Assembly (NCBI GenBank): GCA_963643035.1
Contig: CAVIKO010000004.1
Span: forward strand, 1 to 64,000
Source: UMGS1696 sp963643035
GTDB taxonomy: Bacteria; Bacillota; Clostridia; Oscillospirales; CAG-272
Direction of reading: 5' to 3'
DNA: 64,000 nt
The notes beneath the pieces are model-generated. The model did not search any database. It saw nothing but the letters and a program-made list of their open reading frames with translations, and had not been told where the DNA came from. Shown here one piece after another: positions 25,058-34,900 of this stretch. The stretch's first letter is position 1. Each line of letters opens with the position of its first letter. The position numbers and the translations under genes were made by a program.

Positions 25058-25981
25058 ATGATGAAAATCGGACTGACCAGCTACAGCTGCAATGCGGAGA
25101 TCATGAGCGGCGAGATGTCGATTCTCGATGTGATGCGCTATGCAAAATCGAAAAACGCCGCGGCAATCGAACTTGTTCCCTTTGGCTTCACGCTGTATGA
25201 CGACAAAACCGGAGAATACAACGAGCCGCTCATCCGTGAGATCCGGGAAACCTCTCGGGTGATCGACCTGCCGCTGTCCAATTACGCGGTACTCGGCGAT
25301 CTGTTGCGGTGGGATCGGGACGCGCGTATGGCGGAGGTGGAACGTCTGAAACGGCACATCGATGTTGCACATAAATTGGGACTGTCCACCATGCGCCACG
25401 ACATTTCCTCCTTCCGCCGACCGCTGGAGACAAATACCCCGCTCGATTTTGAACGCGAATTTCCGATGGCAGTCGAGACATGCCGTCTTCTTGCCGATTA
25501 TGCCGCGCAATTTGGGATCACGACCCTTGTGGAAAATCACGGTTTTTTCGTCAATGGCTCTGACCGCGTGCTGCGGCTCATCAACGCTGTGGAGCGGGAA
25601 AATTTCGGACTGCTGCTCGACACCGGAAACTTTGCCTGCGTGGATGAGGACTGCACGGTCGCTGTGAAAAAGTGTGCGAAAATCGCCAAAATGGTTCACC
25701 TGAAGGATTTCTATATACGGAAAACGGAACGGCTGACCGGAGTGGGAGGACTGTTCCGATGCGATGCCGGTTCGTGGTTTTCCACCAATTCCGGACTGTA
25801 TATGCTGCGCGGCTCGATTCTGGCGCAGGGTGATCTTGACGTATGGGAAACGCTCCGTCTGCTCCGCGACAGTGGGTACGACGGATACGTTTCGGTGGAA
25901 TTTGAAGGCATGGAGGACGGTCGATCCGGCAGTGCATACGGTATGGATGCGGCGCGGTTCATCCTTGAGAGCCTGCGGTGA
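25058..25981 (+). CDS. Sugar phosphate isomerase/epimerase family (xylose-isomerase-like barrel)
   Basis: This 307-residue protein has the AP-endonuclease-2/xylose-isomerase TIM barrel. Metal-site residues appear in LVENHGFF, LLLDTGNF, MVHLKDFY and YVSVEFEGMED. The substrate is not determinable; such enzymes isomerise ketoses, inositols and related sugars. The ATG follows ACGGAGAA. It overlaps the GH43 gene by four bases if that one starts at its GTG, so the two work together. Confidence 0.85.
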   Translation: MMKIGLTSYSCNAEIMSGEMSILDVMRYAKSKNAAAIELVPFGFTLYDDKTGEYNEPLIREIRETSRVIDLPLSNYAVLGDLLRWDRDARMAEVERLKRHIDVAHKLGLSTMRHDISSFRRPLETNTPLDFEREFPMAVETCRLLADYAAQFGITTLVENHGFFVNGSDRVLRLINAVERENFGLLLDTGNFACVDEDCTVAVKKCAKIAKMVHLKDFYIRKTERLTGVGGLFRCDAGSWFSTNSGLYMLRGSILAQGDLDVWETLRLLRDSGYDGYVSVEFEGMEDGRSGSAYGMDAARFILESLR

Positions 25982-27459
25982 CGAATATGGATAAGCTAAC
26001 CTACTGTAATCCACTGTCTTTGCCGGATGTGCCGCGTGGTGTAGATCTGTGGTCTGTCATGGCGTTTACCGGAGAAACACCGCGTGACTATCGATCCGTG
26101 AGCGACCCGTCGGTGCTGTATGAAAACGGCAGGTGGTACCTATATCCAAGCTACGGCATGGCATATGTCACGGAGGATTTTGCAAACTGGCGTCACGTGC
26201 GCACGAGTCCCTACAATATGAAATACAGCCCGACCGTGGTTCCGTTTCGCGGCAAGTATCTCATGACCTCCCATTCTCATGGACTGTATATCTCTGACTC
26301 TCCGCTGGGAGATTTCACGTATCTCGGCAGCTTTATCATGCCGGACGGATCGCCGTTCTGCCCGGTCGATCCCGCGCTTTTTGTGGACGATGACGGCAGA
26401 CTGTATCTTTATGCGTTCACGATGCGTCCGAGTCCCCATCGCCGTGCGTTTGTCTCCGGCTCGATTGGCGTGGAACTGGATGGGGATGATCCGCGTCGGA
26501 TGCTGTCCGTTCCGATTACACTTATGGAATTTGATCCCACACACGAATGGGAAAGGTTCGGTGAACACAATGAGGATACCTGCTGCGGCTGGATTGAGGG
26601 GCAGTGGATGGTGAAGCGCGGCGGCAGATACTACCTCATCTACGCGACCTCCGGTACGGAATACACAAATTACTGCATGGCGGCGTATGTCTCCGAGATG
26701 TCCCCACTTGCCGGATTTCGACCACAGAAGCACAATCCTGTCACGATAAGCCGATCCCGTTTCATCACCGGCGCGGGACACGGCTGCATCACCGAGGGGC
26801 CGGACGGCACACTGTGGGCGTTTTACACCATCGTCGTCGGATATACGCACATCTACGAACGGCTGGTCGGTATGGATCTCATCGCTATAAACGGAGACGG
26901 AGAGCTGTACACGCCGCATGGGATTACGGATACACCGCAGTACGCACCGGGTGTGATGGCAGATCCGGCAGCTGCGAACGATACGGGACTACTGCCTCTG
27001 ACCCATCGGCAGCGTGCCATGATCCGTGCAAGCACGTCCGCACCGGGCAGGGAACCGTTTTACGCCGTGGACAGCTCCCTTTTGACCTATTGGCAGCCGG
27101 AGGAGAGAGATCCAGCGCCGTCTCTGACCATCGATTTGCAAGCACCGTATCTCACATCTGCTGTGCGCCTTGTTTTTCGGGATATAGGACTCGATTACGA
27201 TCATGGTGGACAGCCCGGTGCGTATCGGTATTTGCTTGAGGGACAGCTCTCACCGGAAAACGGTGCGGTCGGTACGGAAAAATGGACAGTCCTCATAGAT
27301 GCACGGGATAACACAACCGACCGGATTGTGGACTATCGCACGTTTCCCGCTGTGTCGTGTGAAGTGGTGCGGCTGACGATTCTCGGTCATCCTGAGGGAC
27401 TGAAGATGCCGGGTGTGATCGATTTTACCGTGTTTGGCATACGGGACGAGACAAAATGA
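25978..27459 (+). CDS. Glycoside hydrolase family 43-like protein with C-terminal discoidin-like domain
   Basis: This 493-residue protein has a five-bladed propeller like GH43 enzymes (arabinofuranosidase/xylosidase). The likely catalytic acids are in RSVSDPSVLYENGRWYLY, CPVDPALFVDDDGRLYLY and CGWIEGQWMVKRGGRYYL; TGAGHGCITEGPDG contributes a conserved His. The last about 130 residues resemble an F5/8-type carbohydrate-binding domain. The start is either GTG 25978 (GTGA overlap) or ATG 25987. There is no signal peptide. A terminator follows at 27466. Confidence 0.87.
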   Translation: MTNMDKLTYCNPLSLPDVPRGVDLWSVMAFTGETPRDYRSVSDPSVLYENGRWYLYPSYGMAYVTEDFANWRHVRTSPYNMKYSPTVVPFRGKYLMTSHSHGLYISDSPLGDFTYLGSFIMPDGSPFCPVDPALFVDDDGRLYLYAFTMRPSPHRRAFVSGSIGVELDGDDPRRMLSVPITLMEFDPTHEWERFGEHNEDTCCGWIEGQWMVKRGGRYYLIYATSGTEYTNYCMAAYVSEMSPLAGFRPQKHNPVTISRSRFITGAGHGCITEGPDGTLWAFYTIVVGYTHIYERLVGMDLIAINGDGELYTPHGITDTPQYAPGVMADPAAANDTGLLPLTHRQRAMIRASTSAPGREPFYAVDSSLLTYWQPEERDPAPSLTIDLQAPYLTSAVRLVFRDIGLDYDHGGQPGAYRYLLEGQLSPENGAVGTEKWTVLIDARDNTTDRIVDYRTFPAVSCEVVRLTILGHPEGLKMPGVIDFTVFGIRDETK

Positions 27460-27465
27460 GATACG

Positions 27466-27507
27466 AAAAAGGAGCCAATCCGGCAGACGGAAAGGCTCCT
27501 CTTTTGT
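27466..27507. terminator. Terminator between GH43 and the radical SAM gene
   Basis: AAAAAGGAGCC (27466-27476) pairs with GGCTCCT (27494-27500), followed by CTTTTGT. A flanking A-run makes it usable from the minus strand too. Confidence 0.8.
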
Positions 27508-27526
27508 ATAGTGGATGGATTCGGCT

Positions 27527-28369
27527 TTAGAATCGGGTTGCGTAGCCGCAGGTTTGACAGAGCGGCTCCACGGCGCAACGGCGTGAAAATCCGTCGTAGA
27601 TCGCTTTGGCGCGGGGAGAGGACAGGATTTCATCGAGCGGCGTGTCAAAAAGATTGCCAAGCGCAATTTTTCCCTCACTGTCGAGACAGCAGGGAACAAC
27701 GGTGCCGTCGCAGAGAATCGCTGCCTGATCGCGCAGTGCCATGCAGAACCGTCTGGTATCTGCCTTTCCCGCGTGCTCAATGGGCCATGTGAACCGCTCT
27801 CCCCATTCGAGATAACAGCCTTTTGCCATCCGGGGACCGCCGCGCACCTCCGTCCATGGAGCTGGAAACGCCATGTGGAGGAGACGAAGAATCCGTGCAT
27901 TCTGTGTATTCTGTGCCGGCACGTCTCCCTCCCGGTTCCACAGCCGCAGTACTGCGATGATCCCCGCTTCTCCCGCCGCCTTTTGGAATGACACGCACTC
28001 GCGCAGATACGCTTCCGGATCGTTCCCGCCATTTGCCTCATGGGAGTGGAGGGAGATGCTGATCTTGTAAAGGGATGCGGCACGGGATAGGAGCATATCG
28101 GACAGAGCGGGAAGCAGTACCCCGTTTGTCGTCAGGCAGACACGAAATCTCAATCCGGCAGCAATGTCGAGGATTTCTGCGAGGTTGGGGTGGCACAGCG
28201 GTTCGCCCATTACATGGAGATAGAGGTATTCCGTATGACCGACCAGTCGTGCGGCAAGCGTGTGAAATTCATCTATGGTGAGAAAGCGCGGCGTCCGCGT
28301 GGTGCCGGGACAGAAGGAACAGCGGAGATTGCAGACGTTTGTGATCTCCAGATAGATTTTTCGGAGCAT
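27527..28369 (-). CDS. Radical SAM/SPASM-domain protein
   Basis: This 280-residue radical S-adenosylmethionine enzyme carries the cluster motif CNLRCSFC (about residues 13-20) and the SAM-binding HVMGEPLCHP. A C-terminal SPASM-like cysteine set is in FCMALRD, ILCDGTVVPCCLD and PLCQTCGY, which would hold an auxiliary cluster. Members modify peptides or small molecules. No precursor peptide gene was found beside it, so the substrate is unknown. The start overlaps the cupin stop by one base (TAATG). Confidence 0.88.
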   Translation of the reverse strand: MLRKIYLEITNVCNLRCSFCPGTTRTPRFLTIDEFHTLAARLVGHTEYLYLHVMGEPLCHPNLAEILDIAAGLRFRVCLTTNGVLLPALSDMLLSRAASLYKISISLHSHEANGGNDPEAYLRECVSFQKAAGEAGIIAVLRLWNREGDVPAQNTQNARILRLLHMAFPAPWTEVRGGPRMAKGCYLEWGERFTWPIEHAGKADTRRFCMALRDQAAILCDGTVVPCCLDSEGKIALGNLFDTPLDEILSSPRAKAIYDGFSRRCAVEPLCQTCGYATRF

Positions 28370-28701
28370 TACTTCACGACGACGAGCAGCATTTTGAACT
28401 GCTCCTTGCCGTGTACGGAATGGGGATGACCGGCGGGCATGACGATGGATTCCCCCTCGTGTAGCACATACGGCTTACCATCGATTACAACTTGTCCGAT
28501 CCCGTCGAGACAGGTTACAAACGCGTCCCCAGAGGAGGAATGCGCGCTGATCTCCTCACCTTTATCAAAGGAGAAAAGGGTGACACTCAATGCAGCGTTT
28601 TGAGCAAGAGTCTTGCTGACGACCTGCCCTTTCTGATACGCCACCTCGTTTTTGAGGGTCAGCACCTCGGATTTTGCAATGTTTTTCATGATTTCCTGCA
28701 T
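28369..28701 (-). CDS. Small cupin-domain protein
   Basis: This 110-residue single cupin contains FDKGEEISAHSSSGDAFV and PAGHPHSVHG, the two metal-site motifs. The start is the ATG at 28701 behind AAAGGA. Such proteins act as small-molecule sensors or isomerases; no substrate is apparent. It is translationally coupled to the downstream radical SAM gene, which suggests a shared pathway. Confidence 0.85.
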   Translation of the reverse strand: MQEIMKNIAKSEVLTLKNEVAYQKGQVVSKTLAQNAALSVTLFSFDKGEEISAHSSSGDAFVTCLDGIGQVVIDGKPYVLHEGESIVMPAGHPHSVHGKEQFKMLLVVVK

Positions 28702-28868
28702 GGGAATATTCCTTTCTGTATTTGTATTTCCTTGATCAATCGCGCGTACCGCGCCCTTGCCTTCCCGTTCCGGTATCCCGGTATCGGAATCTCCGATCAT
28801 CGTTAGGAGGGGGTACTGCGGATCCGTGTCGCCATGTTTTCAGGAGAGTATGCGTAGCATGTATGGAA

Positions 28869-29390
28869 TTATACCCGCACGATGTAATTTTCCTTGCGCG
28901 GTGCTGCTTCCTTTTTGCCGCCCTGTGCGCCGTAGCCGAGGATACAGTTGCCGATACCAACATAGCGATCCGGGATACCCCATTTGCGCAGCAGTGCTTT
29001 GCCTTCCTCGGAGGCAAACATCTCCTTCGCACGGAAAATGTAGCAGGAATCCACGCCGACCGCCTGTGCAGCGTTCAGAAGATTTCCCATGACAAGCACG
29101 CCGTCGTAGAGATATGTACCGATTTCGGGATCCGCCAGTACGACCAGCACCGTCGGTGCGCCGTAGAAGGGATCGCCGTCCTTGCCCATGACAGCCGCGT
29201 TCATCCGGGAGAGCGCGTTCCGGGTCTCGGGATCCTGTACCGCTACGATCACAGGGGACTGTCTGCCCATCCCGGTAGGCGCGTATGTCCCGGCCTCGAG
29301 GATTGTGTTCAGTTCTTCCTCCTTGATCTGCTCCGGCAGATACGCCCGGCAGCTCCGTCTTTCTTTTAGGTCGATTAAGGTTTCCTTCAT
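28869..29390 (-). CDS. Nitroreductase-family flavoprotein
   Basis: This 173-residue FMN-dependent oxidoreductase has the N-terminal flavin-binding ERRSCRAYLPEQI, the GTYAPTGMGRQSPVIV segment and a C-terminal VGIGNCILGY with basic residues. The family reduces nitro groups, quinones or flavins; the in vivo substrate is unknown. It is separated from the cupin gene by 167 bases without a recognised feature. Confidence 0.88.
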   Translation of the reverse strand: MKETLIDLKERRSCRAYLPEQIKEEELNTILEAGTYAPTGMGRQSPVIVAVQDPETRNALSRMNAAVMGKDGDPFYGAPTVLVVLADPEIGTYLYDGVLVMGNLLNAAQAVGVDSCYIFRAKEMFASEEGKALLRKWGIPDRYVGIGNCILGYGAQGGKKEAAPRKENYIVRV

Positions 29391-29413
29391 ATGTGTATCC
29401 TCCTGTAGAGTAT

Positions 29414-29592
29414 GGAAACGCTGATAGCAGGTTGTTTTTGTGTCATAAAGCCCACAACTCTAAGGATACTCTGAATAAATCGGATTTTTGCAATAATAGG
29501 CTGAAAAATAAGGGCTTTTATCGCAAAAATAACCTGAAATCAGAGGTTTTCTAAGGCTTTGACGCAAAGACGGCGATGTGTGCAGCGTGTCC
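29414..29592. repeat. Dispersed repeat, longest copy
   Basis: The segment is bounded by GGAAACGCTGA (29414-29424) and CAGCGTGTCC (29583-29592), imperfect inverted ends. A 73-base core (29471-29543) runs from CTGAATAAATCG to CTGAAATCAG and equals in length the core at 44508-44580, which starts with the same 12 bases. The right part resembles 51550-51590. It abuts the M28 stop codon at 29593. Confidence 0.6.
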
Positions 29593-30828
29593 TCAATTTT
29601 CCTCTCTCTTCCGGCAGAGGTAGTAGTCGAGCTTCAATTTCATATTGTCCGGCATCTTCCGCGCCACCGGGCAAACCGCGGCATTAGCCATCCGGTTGGC
29701 GAATTTGGTGATGAACGTACAGTCTTCCACCATCCGGGAGCCGAGCATGACCGCCACTGTATCGTACCGGTTGTGGATCGTCGCTGTGTTGTGCGGTGCC
29801 CAGCGCGCAAACGATACCGCCGGAATCCCCTTGTCCGCGAACGGTGTGGAGTCGCTGGAGTACACGTCCTGGTACGACTTGATTCCAAAACCCTCTTCCA
29901 TAGCAAAATAGCGGATGTAGGACACGAGCTTGTCCTCCGCTGTACAGCACGCGGCAAATCCGCCCATGATGCAGCCGATCATGTCGAGGTTGATGTTCAG
30001 TACGATTCTGTCAAGAAGATCCTCGTGCGCCTCCACATATGCCTTAGAGCCGAGCAGTCCGCGTTCCTCACTGCCGCACCAGACAAACCGGAGCGAATGC
30101 CGATGCGCGTGATGGGCAAAGTACTCCGCCATCCAAACCAGTCCAATGGCACCGGACATGTTGTCATACGCACCCGCGGACAAAGGGGTGGAATCGTAGT
30201 GCGCTGTGAAAAGAATGGTTTCCGGGATCTCGCCGGGCAGATCGAGTACGACATTGCGGGACTGTCCCACGTATTCCTCCTGCGAAAGCGAGATCTTTGC
30301 TGTCTTTGTTTTGTTTTTCACCAGTGTGATCGCCGATTTCACATTGATATTCACGCCGGGCAGCTTGACACCATTCGCGCCGTCCACGATGAACGAACGA
30401 AGCTCTCGTTTGTCCATGTCAAAATCGCGGTAATTTGCGTCGCCGTCAAATGTGATAAAGCCGACTGCGCCGTTTTCCACCAGATCGTGGTACTTCCAGT
30501 AGCCGAGATACCCCTCGATGAGGACAATTTTTCCGCGGCACTGCGATAGGGAATACGGATCCATGTTTGTCAGGTAGTAAAGCGGTGCCTCAATCTCACC
30601 CGATCCTGCCAGACGATAGCCCTCGCACGGGATTGCAGCGCCATCTGCCAAAAGGGTTGCCGATACATTCTGCGTCATCGGTACATCAAACGGTTCAGTT
30701 TGCGCGGTAAGTCCCATTTTTGCCAGCACCTCGGTGAGATACACGGCGGTTTTTGTCTCTTCGTCGCTGCCGCTGACACGCACATACGCCGTATCGCGGA
30801 AAATCTGCATGATCTGTTTTGCGTTCAT
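29593..30828 (-). CDS. M28-family metallopeptidase
   Basis: This 411-residue zinc aminopeptidase-like protein has metal ligands in TAHYDS, GAYDNMSGA, CGSEERGLLGS (Glu pair), LNLDMIG and a final His in APHNTATIH. A PA-type insert domain lies before the catalytic part (about 90-190). No signal peptide is visible. It may clip N-terminal residues from peptides in the cytoplasm. It follows the PHP gene by 21 bases and is read in the same operon. Confidence 0.9.
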   Translation of the reverse strand: MNAKQIMQIFRDTAYVRVSGSDEETKTAVYLTEVLAKMGLTAQTEPFDVPMTQNVSATLLADGAAIPCEGYRLAGSGEIEAPLYYLTNMDPYSLSQCRGKIVLIEGYLGYWKYHDLVENGAVGFITFDGDANYRDFDMDKRELRSFIVDGANGVKLPGVNINVKSAITLVKNKTKTAKISLSQEEYVGQSRNVVLDLPGEIPETILFTAHYDSTPLSAGAYDNMSGAIGLVWMAEYFAHHAHRHSLRFVWCGSEERGLLGSKAYVEAHEDLLDRIVLNINLDMIGCIMGGFAACCTAEDKLVSYIRYFAMEEGFGIKSYQDVYSSDSTPFADKGIPAVSFARWAPHNTATIHNRYDTVAVMLGSRMVEDCTFITKFANRMANAAVCPVARKMPDNMKLKLDYYLCRKREEN

Positions 30829-30849
30829 GGTGAAAGCTCTCCCTTTCTG

Positions 30850-31650
30850 TTACCCCAAAATGAATTTCTCATCCTCTGTCAAATCCAGACGGTCAATGGC
30901 GCGCTCGAAAATCGCCTTCGCCTCGTCCAAGGCACTCGGATGGTGCGCGTCACTGCCCATGTAGAATTTACAGCCTGTTTCTCGTGCAATCCGGAACGGC
31001 CGCAGTACGATGTCCGTTTCTGCGTCCGTGCATTTCATGTCGTCCGCGTTCAGTTCAATGCCGACGCCGCACGCCGCCGCACGTCGGAACGCCTTGTACA
31101 TTCCGTCCGTATCAATGGCGGCAATGGTATCGAGAAACGTTTGCCGATTCCGGTCGATCAGCCCGCAGACCAGATGTGCGATTCCGATCTTATAAAACGG
31201 CAAATCGCAGTCTAAAAGGGCATTTAGCTTTTTGAGCCAGAAATCCGCCTTGTCTGTCGGAGAAACGATTTCTGCCGGGATCGTGTGTCCCACCATGTGA
31301 AAATGTGTTGTTGGTACGATGATGAACGCAAACTCGTCGAGCCGTTCCTTCGATACGCCGACGGTCATAAACCGATCCATCTCTGTTTCGCAGCCAAAGA
31401 GGAAACGGATTCCCTCTGCCTGCGGCAATGGCAAAGCAGCCTTCACGTGTGCGAGATTCTGTATCTCATAAAATCCGGATTCGGCGGACAGCGGGATCGT
31501 CTCATCCCAGAAATGGTCGGTCAGACAGATCGTTTTCAGGTGATTGTCCTGTGCGTATTGCAAAATCCGCTCGTTTGTTTCCGCGGGATCGCCGGAGCAG
31601 AGCGAAATCTTTGAGTGAATGTGCAGATCGTGGTCGTATACATAACGCAT
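30850..31650 (-). CDS. PHP-domain phosphoesterase (histidinol phosphatase type)
   Basis: This 266-residue PHP-fold protein shows the metal motifs DHDLHIHSK at the N-terminus, CLTDHFWDE, and GSDAHHP near the C-terminus. It could be histidinol-phosphate phosphatase (HisK/HisJ type) or another phosphoesterase; no histidine-biosynthesis gene is adjacent, so I leave the symbol empty. The ATG follows AAAGGAG and a minus-strand promoter at 31696. Confidence 0.86.
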   Translation of the reverse strand: MRYVYDHDLHIHSKISLCSGDPAETNERILQYAQDNHLKTICLTDHFWDETIPLSAESGFYEIQNLAHVKAALPLPQAEGIRFLFGCETEMDRFMTVGVSKERLDEFAFIIVPTTHFHMVGHTIPAEIVSPTDKADFWLKKLNALLDCDLPFYKIGIAHLVCGLIDRNRQTFLDTIAAIDTDGMYKAFRRAAACGVGIELNADDMKCTDAETDIVLRPFRIARETGCKFYMGSDAHHPSALDEAKAIFERAIDRLDLTEDEKFILG

Positions 31651-31695
31651 TGCGCTTTTTCTCCTTTCGCATACGGAAAGATTTTCTGTACCGCT

Positions 31696-31724
31696 ATTAT
31701 ACTATATCCTTCGGCATATTGCAA
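31696..31724 (-). promoter_or_regulatory. Promoter of the PHP-M28 operon
   Basis: On the minus strand TTGCAA (31724-31719) and TATAAT (31701-31696) are separated by 17 bases, about 45 bases before the PHP start. Confidence 0.75.
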
Positions 31725-31811
31725 GAGAAAAGAGGCGGAAAACCGCGATAGTTTTATAATATGCTGCATTTGCTCAAATCTGCAGGGGCAATTCATGAAT
31801 CACTTGTATAT

Positions 31812-31871
31812 GTGAAAATAAAACAAGGTCACGGAAGCTGCCTGTCCATCCGGAAAACAGCATCCGTGACC
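31812..31871 (-). terminator. Terminator of the carAB operon
   Basis: On the minus strand GGTCACGGA (31871-31863) pairs with TCCGTGACC (31835-31827), and the stem is followed by TTGTTTTATTTT. A small extra hairpin (CAGAATG/CATTCTG, about 31909-31926) lies between it and carB. Confidence 0.8.
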
Positions 31872-31956
31872 GTTGCTACTATATCTACCCAGTAAAAGGT
31901 TCTTACCCAGAATGCACAGCATTCTGACTTCTATCCAAGAAGCGTTGCGTTTCCCC

Positions 31957-34900
31957 TTATTCGTTGATCGTCGAGATCGTGGGGATTGTCTCCTCCAGTA
32001 CGTCGAGAACAATGCGGACGGTGTCGAGGGAGGTGAACATCGTCACGCCGTTCTGGACGGCACAGCGGCGGATCGCCACGCCATCCGCATAGTGGACGCC
32101 GGATAGGATCGCGCGCGTGTTGATGATGTAGCTCACATAGCCTGCGCGGATGGAGTCCAGGATTTCCTCGCTTCCTTCGCTGAGCTTGCCGCGTACACGG
32201 GTGCGGATGCCATGCTCTTTTAGGAATGTCGCCGTTCCGATTGTCGCCTCAATGTTGAAGCCGAGATGGTAGAAGCGGCGGACGAGCGGCAGGGCTTCTT
32301 CCTTATCCTCGTCTGCAAGGGTCACGATCACTGTGCCGTAATCCTTCATTTTCACGCCGGACGCCTGCAATGCCTTGTAGAGCGCACGGTTCAGCCGTTT
32401 GTCGTAGCCGATTGCCTCACCGGTCGATTTCATTTCCGGAGAGAGATATGCATCCATGCCTGTGAGCTTCGCAAAGGAGAATGCCGGTGCCTTTACGTAC
32501 CAGCGCTCTCTGTCCGGCGGGATCAGATCGACAATTCCCTGATCGGCGAGCGATTCGCCAAGCATCACACGGGTCGCGATCTGCACGAGATTTACCCCGG
32601 TGGATTTCGAGAGAAACGGCACGCTGCGCGACGCACGGGGATTCACTTCAATGACGTACACATGGTCGTTCTTGTCCACGATGAACTGGATGTTGTAAAG
32701 CCCCACGATCCCAATGCCAAGTCCGAGCCGCCGCGTATAGTCCGCGATCACATCCCGTACCGCCTGCGAGAGGGAGAACGGCGGATATACGCTGGTGCTG
32801 TCGCCGGAGTGTACTCCCGTCCGTTCCACAAGCTCCATGATTCCCGGAAGGAATACCTCGCGCCCATCGCAGATTGCGTCTACCTCCACCTCGCGCCCAA
32901 CGAGATATTTGTCGATGAGTACCGGCTTGTCCTCATCTACCTCTACCGCCGTGCGCAGATATTTCCGAAGCATGGATTCGTTCGCCACGATTTCCATCGC
33001 CCGACCACCGAGAACAAAACTCGGACGGACCAGCACCGGATACCCGATCTTTTCTGCAACCTCTACGCCTTTTTCAATGTCCGTCACCGCTTCTCCCTTC
33101 GGATTCGGGATGGAGAGCGATTTGATCACCGCGTCAAAGGCATCTCTGTCCTCCGCCTTGTCGATCGCCACGCAATCCGTACCGATGATCCGCACTCCGC
33201 GTGCGGCAAGGGGGGCGGCAAGATTGATCGCGGTCTGCCCGCCGAGCGTTACGATCACGCCCTCCGGCTTCTCAAGTGCGATGATGTTCATTACGTCTTC
33301 AGCGGTCAACGGCTCGAAATAGAGCTTGTCGGCAGTCGTGTAATCTGTGGAAACCGTCTCCGGGTTGTTGTTGATGACAATCGCCTCGTAGCCGCACTCC
33401 CGGATTGTGCGCACTGCATGAACCGTCGAATAGTCGAATTCCACACCCTGTCCGATGCGGATCGGGCCGGAACCCAGCACGATTACTTTTTTCTTGTTCG
33501 ATACCACCGATTCGTTTTCATCCGCATACGTGGAGTAGAAGTACGGTACATAGCTGTCAAACTCGCTTGCGCATGTGTCGATCATCTTGTATATCGGGTA
33601 AATCTTTTCCGATTGGCGCAGTGCGTAGATTTCGTCCTCCGTGCAGTGCCACAGCTCTGCCGCGTAGGAATCCGAGAAGCCGAGCCGTTTTGCTTCACGC
33701 AGCCGATCCGTATCGCCGGGATGGGCTTCCATTTCCTTTTCGAAGTCTACAATGTGCTGGATCTTGTCGAGGAAGAACATGTCGATCTGCGTGATGTCGC
33801 AGATGAGAGACGGATCGACCCCCATCCACATGAGCTGTGAAATTGCATACAGTCTGTCGTCCGTACCGTCCTTGATGTAGTCGAGAAGCTCGTCCACGCT
33901 CATGTGCGCGGAGTCGAATTTCTCCATGTGGATGTGGTTCTTGCCCTCCTCCAGAGAACGGATCGCCTTCAGAAGACTTTCTTCAAATGTCCGTCCCACG
34001 CTCATAACTTCCCCGGTCGCCTTCATCTGTGTGGACAGCGTGTTTTGCGCCGCCGGGAATTTGTCAAACGGGAACCGCGGCATTTTCGTCACCACATAGT
34101 CGAGGGTCGGTTCAAAGGAGGCGGGTGTGTTCGCGAGCGGAATCTCATGCAGATTCATGCCAACAGCGATCTTTGCCGATACCCGTGCGATCGGATATCC
34201 GCTTGCCTTGGATGCGAGTGCCGACGACCGGGATACGCGCGGATTTACTTCAATTACATAATACCGGAATGAATGGGGATCGAGCGCGAACTGGACGTTA
34301 CAGCCCCCCTTGACGCCGAGCGCGCGTATGATCTTTAAGGCGCTGTTCCGGAGCATCTGGTATTCGCGGTTGGTCAGCGTCTGGCTCGGTGCCACTACAA
34401 TGGAGTCGCCGGTGTGGATGCCGACCGGATCGAGGTTTTCCATATTGCAAACCGTGATCGCCGTGTCGTTCGCGTCCCGGATTACCTCATACTCGATTTC
34501 CTTGTAGCCCTTGATGCTCTTTTCGACCAGTACCTGATGTACCGGGGAGAGAGCGAGTGCGTTCTTCATCATTTCCCGCAGCTCCTCCGGAGTGTACGCG
34601 AAGCCGCCTCCGGTGCCGCCAAGCGTGAATGCCGGACGCAGGATCACCGGGTAACCGATCTCCTCCGCTGCCGCGATCGCTTCGTCAATGGTATATGTGA
34701 TTTTTGACGGCACGACCGGTTCGCCGATTCGTTCGCACAGCTCCTTGAACAGTTCTCTGTCCTCCGCGCACTCGATGCTCTTTGCGTCCGTGCCAAGCAG
34801 CTCGATTTCGCATTCGTCGAGTACGCCCTTTTTATAAAGCTGCATGGCGAGGTTTAATCCGGTCTGACCGCCGATGCCGGGAACGATGGCGTTCGGACGC

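Noticed and set aside
32266..33840. 524-codon plus-strand frame opposite carB
   Set aside because: Antisense of a conserved gene; no start signal and no recognisable motif.
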